Below are positions 47,357 through 57,935 of a DNA stretch of 64,000 nt, piece after piece (the first letter of the stretch is position 1; the number at the start of each line of letters is the position of its first letter). The notes under the pieces were generated by a model. It was not told the DNA's origin. It searched no databases and saw nothing but the letters and a program-made list of their open reading frames with translations. The position numbers and the translations under genes were made by a program. The stretch spans positions 59,957,991 to 60,021,990 of the forward strand of contig NC_092636.1 in NCBI RefSeq assembly GCF_039555335.1. The letters run 5' to 3'. This stretch comes from Amphiura filiformis. Its lineage: Eukaryota; Echinodermata; Ophiuroidea; Amphilepidida; Amphiuridae.

Positions 47357-48490
47357 TCAAATGTTATTAGTAATAATTGCGTTATCATAGTGTTTCGTGG
47401 TTGTCGAAGTCGATGCAGAAATACTATTTGTGGATAAATTTGTGCCACCTGTGCTCGTTTTTGAGCCTACAAGCTCACCAGTTTCAAGCGGAGTATCAAA
47501 GAGACCATTTATTGCTTCGTCGGCGTGTTTCGAGTAGCGAAACAAATGTTGCTTGATAGCTCGCCTGAAGTTTTTATTGGTCAGGGCGTACAAGACAGGG
47601 TTGAGGCAAGAATTTGCAAAGGCTAATACCACAACTATTCTGTTTAGATTGCCGTGTATATATTCATGTGGCACTAGGCCGAGAGTAAAGGTCAGAAATG
47701 CAAATTGACTCGGAGACCAACACACAATGAAAGTGATTATCACAGCTAGTAACATGTAAATGATTTGTTGTCGTGCTCGAAGTAAGTGCATATCTGCGCT
47801 CTTTTGATTGCACTCTGTGTTGAAAACCAGGGCTTGCATCTTTAGAAGTTGTATCGATCGAATGTTTGCTACAAGCATCAAAATAAGAGGTACCAGATAC
47901 TCTAAAATGAATGCCAAAACGCCAATAAACATTTGAAATGTTACGCTGACAAAATCAACAAAACAGGCTCCTGTAACTTCATCAAGATGAAAAGTGAAAG
48001 GTATAAAGATGTTTAAGGTAAAAGCGAACATCCAGATCATTATTATGATGAATCTTGTCATCCTCTCCGAAAAGAGTATTTTGTATCGTACTGGTTGAGC
48101 TATGGCAACAAAACGCTCTAATGCAAGAACGGTCAGGCTAAAAATCGACGCGACGACAGATATCCAGAACAGAAACGATGAATGTACCACTTTGCAGTAG
48201 AAGTGACCTCCGATGTTGGCAGGAACATAGGACAGAGTCGGAATCGGAATTATGCATATTGATGTAATGATATCAGCAACTGCTAAAGCTGCGATGAATC
48301 TATTCGTTGCGCACGTCGTCAGTGTATGGGTGTGAAGATATATATGTATCACAGTGGAGTTTCCTGTGATGCCGACAATAGCAAGGATAAGTTGGATGGT
48401 TAGGCGCCAGTCCCATGGCACTGTTACCAAATAAACATTTGGAACCGTTGTGTTAATGTCCATTGTCTCGTTGAGGATTAGAGACGCCAT
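47357..48490 (-). CDS. Rhodopsin-class seven-helix receptor, intronless (receptor 2, block A)
   Basis: 377 residues, complete. N-terminal NET and NTT glycosylation sites; TM1 GITGNS; TM2 ALAVADI; ECL1 cysteine FYCKVV; TM3 end ERFVAIAQP; TM4 MIWMFAF; ECL2 GACFVD; TM5 EYLVPLILM; TM6 VCWSPSQFAFLTF; TM7 NSCLNPVLYALTN. The tail is Ser/Thr-rich (SISASTSTTTKHYD). It differs from receptor 1 mainly in extracellular loops and tail. Relative to its copy at 55692-56687 it has Ile for Arg in the second intracellular loop (RYKILFSERM). Ligand unknown. Confidence 0.93.
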   Translation of the reverse strand: MASLILNETMDINTTVPNVYLVTVPWDWRLTIQLILAIVGITGNSTVIHIYLHTHTLTTCATNRFIAALAVADIITSICIIPIPTLSYVPANIGGHFYCKVVHSSFLFWISVVASIFSLTVLALERFVAIAQPVRYKILFSERMTRFIIIMIWMFAFTLNIFIPFTFHLDEVTGACFVDFVSVTFQMFIGVLAFILEYLVPLILMLVANIRSIQLLKMQALVFNTECNQKSADMHLLRARQQIIYMLLAVIITFIVCWSPSQFAFLTFTLGLVPHEYIHGNLNRIVVVLAFANSCLNPVLYALTNKNFRRAIKQHLFRYSKHADEAINGLFDTPLETGELVGSKTSTGGTNLSTNSISASTSTTTKHYDNAIITNNI

Positions 48491-49740
48491 CGCTAGATCT
48501 CTTGTCAGCTGATTTTGATTTGGTAATGTGAAACCGGGCTTGTGAAAGATTCCGGAAAATAGTGACAGCTGAATTCCCTACTGAATTAAATAAATAATGG
48601 ACCGATAAGAAAAACTTGTGCGCTTCCTGCACTACTGATAATCAGTATTACTATTAGCAGATATTCCTACTCTTATTAGGTATACTTTCACCACCTCTGC
48701 CGTTTTAACCTGGATTGAAATTAATGCTTAAAAGATGACTGGTCTGATTACTTGCTAAAGCAGTTTCCAGCTTTTTTTTTCAACATAAACAGCTATTGAG
48801 GAAATAATACTAAGTAGATTCACGATTCCAATATTTACCCACTCTGTTAGTGACAGGTATTATTGGCGATATATTACCTATTGTTAAGGCTAAATGATAA
48901 CTGAAAAGTTAACCTTGAGTAAAATCATGGTTTGTATTCTATATGGGCGTGGCCCAACAGCTTAAGAGCCACTACTTTCAGTCCCAGAACTATTAGAGAA
49001 TAAAGGTATTGGTTTTAGCCGCTGTCGTGCATCTATCGTCGCGTCGCATATAACACGGGCGACATCATTATTTTATTTCGCCTCGTTGTTTTACACCAAA
49101 AATAATGATAAACGTATTGGCTGTTATTAGACATTTATATTCCCGATTACAGTCAAATAATATTTTTGGCATTGAAAAAAATATTATCTTGTTTTGCCAA
49201 ATGAAACATAGCTAAATCCTAATTCTTTATAAACATCAAAATGTTATTATTTTTGTAATTTGAGGGAAACTGGCCAAAACATGCAATTTTGCATGTTTTC
49301 TTACAACTGCTCTAGGGAAGACCAGCTCAAGGGCTGATCTGAGCCTTTCCGTGTATAAATAAAATTTGAATTGAATTGAATTGAACTGTGGTTACAAATT
49401 TCTAAGACTTGGGACAAGTCTAAGCATTATTGATTATAATTTAAGATTTAATACTACGAGTTTATGTTGATTTTATAATTGGTTATGAAAAACATTTTAC
49501 AAGTCTTTGTACAAGTCTTTGGGTTTGGTTGTCACAGCATACAAAAAACGCGTGTTTTTGACCGTTATTGTTTAAAATTTGGTCATATATTAATATTTGA
49601 CTTTTATTGCCAGTAAGAACTAAATAAATGATTACGATTGGACTATGTTTCACTTGGCAAAACAGGATAATATTTCTCTAAACCCAAGAAATGTATGCTG
49701 TAATTTTCTGGAATAGGGATTAGTTATCATTTTATCGGGT
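48491..49740 (+). other. Spacer between receptors 2 and 3
   Basis: It holds the conserved upstream block of receptor 2 (48820-48893). Then at about 49315-49382 comes a probable LINE 3' end on the plus strand (GGGCTGATCTGAGCC, then TATAAATAAAATTTGAATTG and a (GAATT)n tail). The remainder is AT-rich with no gene. The same spacer recurs at 56688-57935. Confidence 0.55.
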
Positions 49741-50868
49741 TCAAATGTTGTTAGTAATTGCGACATCAAAGTGATTCGTGGACACTGAAGTCGATGGAGG
49801 CATACTCTTAACTACAGACAACTTTCTCCCCTCAGTATGTGATCCGGAAAGTTCGCCAGGTTCATCCAAGGTATCAAAAAGAACAATCACTGGCTCCTCG
49901 GCACGTATCGAGCAGCAGAACAAATGTTGTTGGATAGCTTGCCTGAAATTCTTATTAGTTAGGGCATACAAGACGGGGTTGAGGCAAGAATTTGCAAAAG
50001 CCAATATCACAAATGCGCTGTACAGATTGCTGTACACGTATTCAAATGGCACTAGGCCGAGATTAAATGCAAGAAAGGCAAATTGATCCGGAGACCAACA
50101 GATGATGAAACTAATTATTACAGATAGTAACATGTAGATGACACGTTGTCGAGCTTCAAGTAGGGCAAGATTTGCCGGTTTTTTATTTGACTTTGTAGTA
50201 AACATCTGGGCTTGCACTTTTAAAAGTTGGATGGATCGAATGTTTGCTGCAATCATCAAAATAACAGGTACAAGATATTGGATGACAAAATCGAAACGCC
50301 GATGAACATTTGAAATTCCACACTACCAAAGTCGACATAGCAGGCTCCTTTAACATCATCAAACTGACCAGCGTAAATCTGAAAAGTATTACAGGTGAAA
50401 GCGAGAATTCCAGATCATAATGATGATGAATCTTGTTCTCCTCATCGAAAAAAATCTGTTGTATCGCAGAGGTTTACCTATAGCAACGAATCGCTCTATT
50501 GCGAGAAAGGTAAGGGTAAAAATCGATGCGATAATGGATATCCACAACAGAAATGAAAACTGTACCACTTTGCAGTAGAAGCGACCTCCGAAGTTGTCAG
50601 GAACATAGGACAGAGTCGGAATTGGAATAATGCATATTGATGAAATGATATCAGCAACTGCTAAAGCTGCGATGAATCTATTCGTAGCACTCATCGTCAG
50701 TGTGCGGGTGTGAAGATACACATGTATCACAATAGAGTTTCCTATGATACCGACGATGGCAAGGATAAGTTGGATGAATAGCCGCCAGTCCCATGGCACT
50801 GGTACTAAATATATATTGGGAAGTGTTGTGTTTTTGTCCACAGTCTCGTTGAGGTGTAGAGATGCCAT
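49741..50868 (-). pseudogene. Seven-helix receptor pseudogene with two frameshifts (receptor 3, block A)
   Basis: The first part (50389-50868) reads through TM1-TM4 to MIWNSRFHL and a stop. The second (49741-50259) starts in TM5 and runs through TM6 (CWSPDQFAF), TM7 (NPVLYALTN) and the tail. One extra base after the TM4 tryptophan codon (about 50410) shifts the frame, and one T/A missing in a homopolymer near 50290 shifts it again. The block B copy shares the first lesion only. Otherwise all family motifs are present, so loss is recent. Confidence 0.88.
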
Positions 50869-51799
50869 CAGTAGATATCTATATAGTTAGTTGAAGTAGA
50901 TTGGACAATATATATGAAAATTAAAACAGGACAGGTGGAAGATCCCGTAACAGATGGGTTATCAAACTAAACTAAGTGAATAATGGAAAGATGCGATAAA
51001 CGAGCCATCTAAATATTTCCGTGCATCTGTTATTTTTCGCCATAACATAGTGGGTGTTAGAATAATAGGGTTGGCATGTGAAAACATTGGGTCAAACAAA
51101 CGCACACACGAACCCCAAGAAATAAGCCTATCAAGCATCCATGTACGGTTTTCCTATCATGATAATCGAGGACCAAAAAAGAATAAAAAAGAAGAATATC
51201 AATAACAATGATGTTTACCTACTCGCACCAATGAATGGGTTAGCGAAATACATGTATGAGGGGATATGCAATAATTATGAGCCCCGGGATGGTAAAGCTT
51301 CTAAAAAGCGCGCAAACAAGTGCTTGGCTTGAGAAAAAAAGAAAAAAGCGCAACAAACGGATGTCAAGGTGTTGATAGTATTATTATACAATGATGTGAA
51401 CCGAATAAGGCGGGACAGGGATATGGGAAGAGATCTGGTTTTAAAATATAATGCAGGAGGAAACCTGAAACCAAGGATGCTCATGCATCGGCAGCCATTC
51501 TCATTTATGGCACTTCGGGAAATCGATATCGGAGAGCAGTGGTGAAAGGCGGGCATGGAAAAGAAAAGAGACCTTAGTTGGCCCATATAAAGCAAAGAAA
51601 AGTTTCCTTAATTACAAGGTATCTTTTCTTTACTTTTTAAAGGACCCTGAAGTCCCTTTTTTTTTTTTTTTACGGGCCCATAGTAGAGTTTTGTTTTTGT
51701 TTTTTTACTTTTTACGGCCCCCTTGGAGCCGAGCCCCGGGGTAACGCATCCCCTTACCGCCCCCCTTGGCGGCGGCACTGCTCCTCTCCATAAAGCCAC
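50869..51799 (+). other. Upstream flank of receptor 3 and block boundary
   Basis: 50869-51404 is AT-rich and shared with block B. After the boundary at 51404, unique sequence follows, with a T14 run (51657-51670) and a GC-rich patch (51712-51785, ACGGCCCCCTTGGAGCCGAG). No gene recognised. Confidence 0.5.
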
Positions 51800-51960
51800 T
51801 GTCAACATTTGCTCCATTCTCTGAGTCATGGCCCAAGTTTCTGAGCCATATGTCATTGCTAGGGAGACACACTGGTTGTAGACTTTCTTTCCCAAATCAC
51901 CCCATCCTGCTCCTATTCTTCTTCTTACTTTGTCAATGTGGTTCTTCTACTTCCTCTTGG
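51800..51960 (-). mobile_element. RTE-like LINE fragment
   Basis: The minus strand reads KNHIDKVRRRIGAGWGDLGK, then KVYNQCVSLAMTYGSETW. 'K.VYNQCVLP.MTYG.ETW' is the well-known stretch near the C-terminus of RTE-like reverse transcriptases. It is probably of the same family as the tail at 6754-6908. Degraded on both sides. Confidence 0.7.
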
Positions 51961-52012
51961 GAATATAGCAAACAAACACAGTATCTGATTCTACAGATTT
52001 TATTTGATTGTT

Positions 52013-52085
52013 TTCTATTCTATTCTATTCTATTCTATTCTATTCTATTCTATTCTATTCTATTCTATTCTATTCTATTCTATTT
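52013..52085 (+). repeat. (TATTC)n microsatellite
   Basis: About 14 nearly perfect TATTC units. A shorter run of the same pentamer with (TTTTA) units is at 52908-52958. Confidence 0.95.
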
Positions 52086-52748
52086 TATATAACACCTAAG
52101 TAGATCCTTGTCATTTGATTGGTTGATTGTTGGTCACATGTCATTCAATAAATAAACTATTTTACGGCCTACGTCACTACCGTGGAATTTGGTTATATGC
52201 GCCGCGCATTTTCGTTATATGCACCATGCATTTTCGTTATATTCCGTACGTTCTATTGCACGGCTAGATTACATGGTGTGTTTTTTTCAGTCCGATCGGC
52301 GAACAGTATGCATAGCATAGGCCCTACCGTGTTACGGGATATTTAAAACAACAAACTTAATTTGCGGCAATTCTGGATGAATATTTTTGAAGAAATATAA
52401 TCGACATCTACAAGGAAAGCCGCGAATATCCATATTCCGATTTTTTTTTTCTTTGGGGAAAGAAAAAGTAGAAAACAAGAAAAGTGAAAAGGTAAGCTTA
52501 CAATACGCATTGGATAGGCCCGGTGGCTAGGTAAGCTTAAATTCTATTTTACTGCGTAGCAAACGCCTGGTAAAAATAATGATAGACCCTTAAAATAATA
52601 CTTTTGAATGGCTTATTTTTGGGTGATACAAGAATGTATTGCTAAAAAAAAGCCATATTTGTCTACGATTCGTACAATATTTTAACTCCTGCAAAGCCAT
52701 TACAATCAACAAATCAAATAACAAAGATCTATTTAGATGTTATATAAA

Positions 52749-52913
52749 ACAAATAATGAATGTTTTTTCGTTCGTGCAATGGAAAGAATATTTTCATTCC
52801 TTGCAAAATGGAATGTTCCATTCAACTCAGCTTCGCTTCGTTGAATGGAACATTCCATTTTTCAACTCATGAAAATATTCTTACCATTGCACTCATAAAC
52901 ATTCATTATTTGT
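52749..52913. mobile_element. Palindromic MITE, 165 bp
   Basis: ACAAATAATGAATGTTTTTT, then GTGCAATGGAAAGAATATTT, TGGAATGTTCCATTCAAC pair with GTTGAATGGAACATTCCA, AATATTCTTACCATTGCAC, AAACATTCATTATTTGT around a tiny GCTTCG-like loop. Nearly the whole element is stem. Confidence 0.8.
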
Positions 52914-53262
52914 ATACTATTCTATTCTATACTATTCTATTTTATTTTATTTTATTTGGAGCATGCTACACACATAAACGTCTGATTTCCCTATCTAGTT
53001 TCTATACACATCATATACGTTTTTAATATTTCATAATGCAACATTGATAAATTGATAATGTACTATATAGTATAGAACTATTTACATTAATGAAAAAAGG
53101 TTGAAAAGCCCCTAGTTCATGAAATCACACGGACGATTTGTAAAATGAAACATTTAAAAGGAATAATTATATAAACATTCTTTAGAAAAGGAGCTCACTT
53201 CCAAATAAGTCTCGTTTTTTATTGCCCATCGGGTGCAGAGTGTACCCTAGAAGTAATACGGT

Positions 53263-53548
53263 AGTATCTACCAAAAAGTAATGACCTCCTTTAAATAATG
53301 GCCTTTATTCCCAAACGGTTAATTGTATGCCAAATTTGACACACGCAGTCAAAGCAATGGTCCCAATATTGATGTCACAGAGTACATTTTAATGAAAGTA
53401 ACCAAAGATTTGTAAGTTGCAGCAAAATGAGGTGTCATAATGTACTTCGACTGCATACCGTATGTAAAATTCGGCATACGATCAACCGTGTAGGAATAAA
53501 TGGCCATCATTTAAAGGGGGTAATTACTTCTTGGTAGATATTTAGTAG
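53263..53548. mobile_element. Inverted-repeat MITE, about 285 bp
   Basis: The left arm (AGTATCTACCAAAAAGTAAT, CCTCCTTTAAATAATGGCC, TTTATTCCCAAACGGTT) is mirrored on the right (AACCGTGTAGGAATAAA, TGGCCATCATTTAAAGGGG, ATTACTTCTTGGTAGATA). Arms of about 75 bases; non-coding centre. Confidence 0.8.
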
Positions 53549-54004
53549 TAGTAGGCCTACATGTAGTATGTGTACATTCAGTTTCCTTATACAAAACACA
53601 GAGCGCTTTACCATGCTTACATGTAGGGATGTAAGGAGCTCATTACATAGCGAAGAGGACAATATGCATTCCAGTCTTCAAGGGTGAAAGATTACTAAAT
53701 GTAAATTTTGATGAATTTGGATAAGGTGATCTCTGAAACGGAGTTGAGGATGTTGTTCATGCAGAAGTAACAGATCAATTAGGTACTAAGAATTCAAGAA
53801 AGCTAGGAAAGTACATGGATGTTTCAAATATCTATAATAGAGAAATAGCTTTAATCTGTCACTGCGTTGCATTTGTCCAGTCCTATATTAGTATTAACGA
53901 CAAGATGTTGTTTCTTATTCTTTACAAGGGACTATGAAATACTCGCTAATTCACACAACGCTTAATCATTGTTTTGTCCTCGTACAGTCATCATTTTAGT
54001 GAGT

Positions 54005-54424
54005 TCAAATGTTGTTAGCAATTTTATCTTTAGTGTTTGTTTGTGATACGGAAAGTTCGCCAGGTTCAACCATGGTATCAAATAGAACATTAACTGGCTC
54101 GCCTGCACTTATCGAGCAGCGGAACAAATGTTGTTTGATAGCTTGCCTGAAATTCCTATTCGTCAGGGCATATAAGACAGGGTTGAGGCAAGAATTTGCA
54201 AAGGCCAATACGATAAATGCTCTGTATGTATTTCCATACAGGTATTCAAATGGTATCAGGCCGAAATTGAAGGCAAGAAAGGCAAATTGGTCCGGAGACC
54301 AACAGATGATGAAACTGATTATCACAGCTAGTAACATGTAGATGACACGTTGTCGAGCTTCGAGTAAGGCAAGATTGCCACCCTTTTTATTGGTTTTAGT
54401 AGTAAAAACCAGGGCTCGCATCAA
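54005..54424 (-). pseudogene. Receptor gene truncated in its third intracellular loop (receptor 4)
   Basis: 139 codons remain: the end of ICL3 (RALVFTTKTNKKGGN), TM6 (IICWSPDQFAFLAF), TM7 (NSCLNPVLYALTN) and a short tail. The reading ends exactly where block B begins (54422-54425), in the palindrome. TM1-TM5 are not found on the other side of block B within this window. Frame intact, but no start or ligand-binding half. Confidence 0.88.
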
Positions 54425-55011
54425 GTTTCAAGTTTTGTGCATGCACAAAACTTGAAACGTATTGTCGACGGACTAAACAGACATCACCTAACACGAAACG
54501 CATTTGGCGGATAATAGCAGGACATATGAAGAACATAAAACGAACATTGACGAACACTAACGGATTTGCTAAAATACCATCCGTTTCTTATACGGAAGAC
54601 CGATCCGGTGTAGTGTGACACTAACACGGTCTGGGTCAACGTACATCACCGAATGCAAAAATATGCTATCCGGTGGTGAAGGCCTCACAGGAACGTATTT
54701 GCAACGAACACGGGCCGAGTGCAACGAACATGAACGAAAGGAGAGCGAACAAACTCCGGCAATATGCAGCACTATACGGACACACATCGGATAAATACCG
54801 AACATGTGTATTCGGTACACTTGTTTCAAGTTTTGTGCATGCACAAAACTTGCCGCCAGACTTAACGAACATCACCTAACACGAAACGCATTTGGCGGAT
54901 GATAGCAGGACATAAAAAGAACATAAAACGAACATTGACGAACAACAACGGATTTACTAAAATACCATCCGTTTCTTGTACGGAAGACCTATTCGGTGTA
55001 GTGTGACAGAC
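54425..55011. mobile_element. Partial copy of the GTCTGTCACACTACA transposon, carried by block B
   Basis: It corresponds to 46228-46814, with the same internal tandem junction and right end GTGTAGTGTGACAGAC. Its left part is absent because the duplication started at the palindrome. Confidence 0.85.
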
Positions 55012-55691
55012 GCATTAGGTAATGTGAAAACGGGACGTAGATTCCGGGAAAGAGTAACAGATGAATCCCAAAACTGAAGCAAGTAAACAACGGACCGATA
55101 CAATAGACTTGTACTTCCAGGATAACTAGTTATTAGACAAAAGGAGTTATGCTGATATATATTTATAATAATAATGTTCTGACATTTTAACAGCATAGAT
55201 TTCAATTAATAAGGCTATCAACTTACTAAGCTATCATGGTTTACATCCGTCTGAAGGGCCTTCCACACCCACAACATATAGAGAGAAGGCACTTTATCTG
55301 ATTTGCGAAACCCTGCAAATATAATCCTCCAAACGTGAGAAATCAATATAATTCACAAATGACTAAATTTCATAAGGGATGAAATCAAAACTCGATCGGC
55401 GGTCGACCGACGGTTCTTGGCGGTTCCGTCATGTTGGAGCCGGTTTCTATTGTCCTAATTAGTGGTGTTAATATTGTGTCTTACAAAATGATGATAACGC
55501 TTGATAATGAATTTATTCTCTGCTTGGCCATAGAGATTTCATTTAATCGTGTTCAAATGTTATTAGTAATAATTGCGTTATCATAGTGTTTCGTGGTTGT
55601 CGAAGTCGATGCAGAAATACTATTTGTGGATAAATTTGTGCCACCTGTGCTCGTTTTTGAGCCTACAAGCTCACCAGTTTCAAGCGGAGTA

Positions 55692-56687
55692 TCAAAGAGA
55701 CCATTTATTGCTTCGTCGGCGTGTTTCGAGTAGCTTAAACAAATGTTGCTTGATAGCTCGCCTGAAGTTTTTATTGGTCAGGGCGTACAAGACAGGGTTG
55801 AGGCAAGAATTTGCAAAGGCTAATACCACAACTATTCTGTTTAGATTGCCGTGTATATATTCATGTGGCACTAGGCCGAGAGTAAAGGTCAGAAATGCAA
55901 ATTGACTCGGAGACCAACACACAATGAAAGTGATTATCACAGCTAGTAACATGTAAATGATTTGTTGTCGTGCTCGAAGTAAGTGCATATCTGCGCTCTT
56001 TTGATTGCACTCTGTGTTGAAAACCAGGGCTTGCATCTTTAGAAGTTGTATCGATCGAATGTTTGCTACAAGCATCAAAATAAGAGGTACCAGATACTCT
56101 AAAATGAATGCCAAAACGCCAATAAACATTTGAAATGTTACGCTGACAAAATCAACAAAACAGGCTCCTGTAACTTCATCAAGATGAAAAGTGAAAGGTA
56201 TAAAGATGTTTAAGGTAAAAGCGAACATCCAGATCATTATTATGATGAATCTTGTCATCCTCTCCGAAAAGAGTCTTTTGTATCGTACTGGTTGAGCTAT
56301 GGCAACAAAACGCTCTAATGCAAGAACGGTCAGGCTAAAAATCGACGCGACGACAGATATCCAGAACAGAAACGATGAATGTACCACTTTGCAGTAGAAG
56401 TGACCTCCGATGTTGGCAGGAACATAGGACAGAGTCGGAATCGGAATTATGCATATTGATGTAATGATATCAGCAACTGCTAAAGCTGCGATGAATCTAT
56501 TCGTTGCGCACGTCGTCAGTGTATGGGTGTGAAGATATATATGTATCACAGTGGAGTTTCCTGTGATGCCGACAATAGCAAGGATAAGTTGGATGGTTAG
56601 GCGCCAGTCCCATGGCACTGTTACCAAATAAACATTTGGAACCGTTGTGTTAATGTCCATTGTCTCGTTGAGGATTAGAGACGCCAT
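55692..56687 (-). CDS. Seven-helix receptor with altered, shortened C-terminal tail (receptor 5, block B)
   Basis: Copy of receptor 2. From the homologous ATG at 56687 it keeps all seven helices and motifs (GITGNS, ALAVADI, ERFVAIAQP, CWSPSQ, NPVLYALTN). At about 55733-55737 TAGCGAAAC of copy A became TAGCTTAAAC, a net +1. After KQHLF the tail reads KLLETRRRSNKWSL and stops, replacing about 60 residues rich in Ser/Thr. The homologous stop would be at 55553. The open frame extends 47 codons upstream to 56828 only because of a nearby 1-base deletion. The 7TM core may still be functional. Confidence 0.85.
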   Translation of the reverse strand: MASLILNETMDINTTVPNVYLVTVPWDWRLTIQLILAIVGITGNSTVIHIYLHTHTLTTCATNRFIAALAVADIITSICIIPIPTLSYVPANIGGHFYCKVVHSSFLFWISVVASIFSLTVLALERFVAIAQPVRYKRLFSERMTRFIIIMIWMFAFTLNIFIPFTFHLDEVTGACFVDFVSVTFQMFIGVLAFILEYLVPLILMLVANIRSIQLLKMQALVFNTECNQKSADMHLLRARQQIIYMLLAVIITFIVCWSPSQFAFLTFTLGLVPHEYIHGNLNRIVVVLAFANSCLNPVLYALTNKNFRRAIKQHLFKLLETRRRSNKWSL

Positions 56688-57935
56688 CGCTAGATCTCTT
56701 GTCAGCTGATTTTGATTTGGTAATGTGAAACCGGGCTTGTGAAAGATTCCGGAAAATAGTGACAGCTGAATTCCTACTGAATTAAATAAATAATGGACCG
56801 ATAAGAAAAACTTGTGCGCTTCCTGCACTACTGATAATCAGTATTACTATTAGCAGATATTCCTACTCTTATTAGGTATACTTTCACCACCTCTGCCGTT
56901 TTAACCTGGATTGAAATTAATGCTTAAAAGATGACTGGTCTGATTACTTGCTAAAGCAGTTTCCAGCTTTTTTTTTCAACATAAACAGCTATTGAGGAAA
57001 TAATACTAAGTAGATTCACGATTCCAATATTTACCCACTCTGTTAGTGACAGGTATTATTGGCGATATATTACCTATTGTTAAGGCTAAATGATAACTGA
57101 AAAGTTAACCTTGAGTAAAATCATGGTTTGTATTCTATATGGGCGTGGCCCAACAGCTTAAGAGCCACTACTTTCAGTCCCAGAACTATTAGAGAATAAA
57201 GGTATTGGTTTTAGCCGCTGTCGTGCATCTATCGTCGCGTCGCATATAACACGGGCGACATCATTATTTTATTTCGCCTCGTTGTTTTACACCAAAAATA
57301 ATGATAAACGTATTGGCTGTTATTAGACATTTATATTCCCGATTACAGTCAAATAATATTAAAAAAAAAAAAAAAAATATTATCTTGTTTTGCCAAATGA
57401 AACATAGCTAAATCCTAATTCTTTATAAACATCAAAATGTTATTATTTTTTGTAATTTGAGGAACTGGCCAAAACATGCAATTTTGCATGTTTTCTTACT
57501 AACTGCTCTAGGGAAGACCAGCTCAAGGGCTGATCTGAGCCTTTCGGTGTATAAATAAAATTTGAATTGAATTGAATTGAACTGTGGTTACAAATTTCTA
57601 AGACTTGGGACAAGTCTAAGCATTATTGATTATAATTTAAGATTTAATACTACGAGTTTATGTTGATTTTATAATTGGTTATGAAAAACATTTTACAAGT
57701 CTTTGTACAAGTCTTTGGGTTTGGTTGTCACAGCATACAAAAACGCGTGTTTTTGACCGTTATTGTTTAAAATTTGGTCATATATTAATATTTGACTTTT
57801 ATTGCCAGTAAGAACTAAATAAATGATTACGATTGGACTATGTTTCACTTGGCAAAACAGGATAATATTTCTCTAAACCCAAAAAATGTATGCTGTAATT
57901 TTCTGGAATAGGGATTAGTTATCATTTTATCGGGT
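56688..57935 (+). other. Spacer between receptors 5 and 6
   Basis: Copy of 48491-49740, with the conserved upstream block at 57016-57089, an A16 run at 57361-57377 where copy A has TTTTTGGCATTG, and the LINE 3'-tail-like sequence at about 57510-57580. No gene. Confidence 0.6.

Larger units (their letters stand above)
46228..51404 (+). repeat. Segmental duplication, copy A (5.18 kb)
   Basis: Nearly identical in direct orientation to 54425-59600, period about 8196-8197. It contains transposon sequence, receptors 2 and 3 and their flanks. I noticed only a scattering of substitutions and small indels (for example ACTCCG/ACTTG near 46622, an expanded A run at the copy-B site 57361). Confidence 0.95.

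Noticed and set aside
49778-50086. Plus-strand frames opposite the receptor genes (also 41588-41887, 54009-54341, 57973-58281)
   Set aside because: They are antisense shadows of the conserved C-terminal half of the receptors and repeat because the receptors do.
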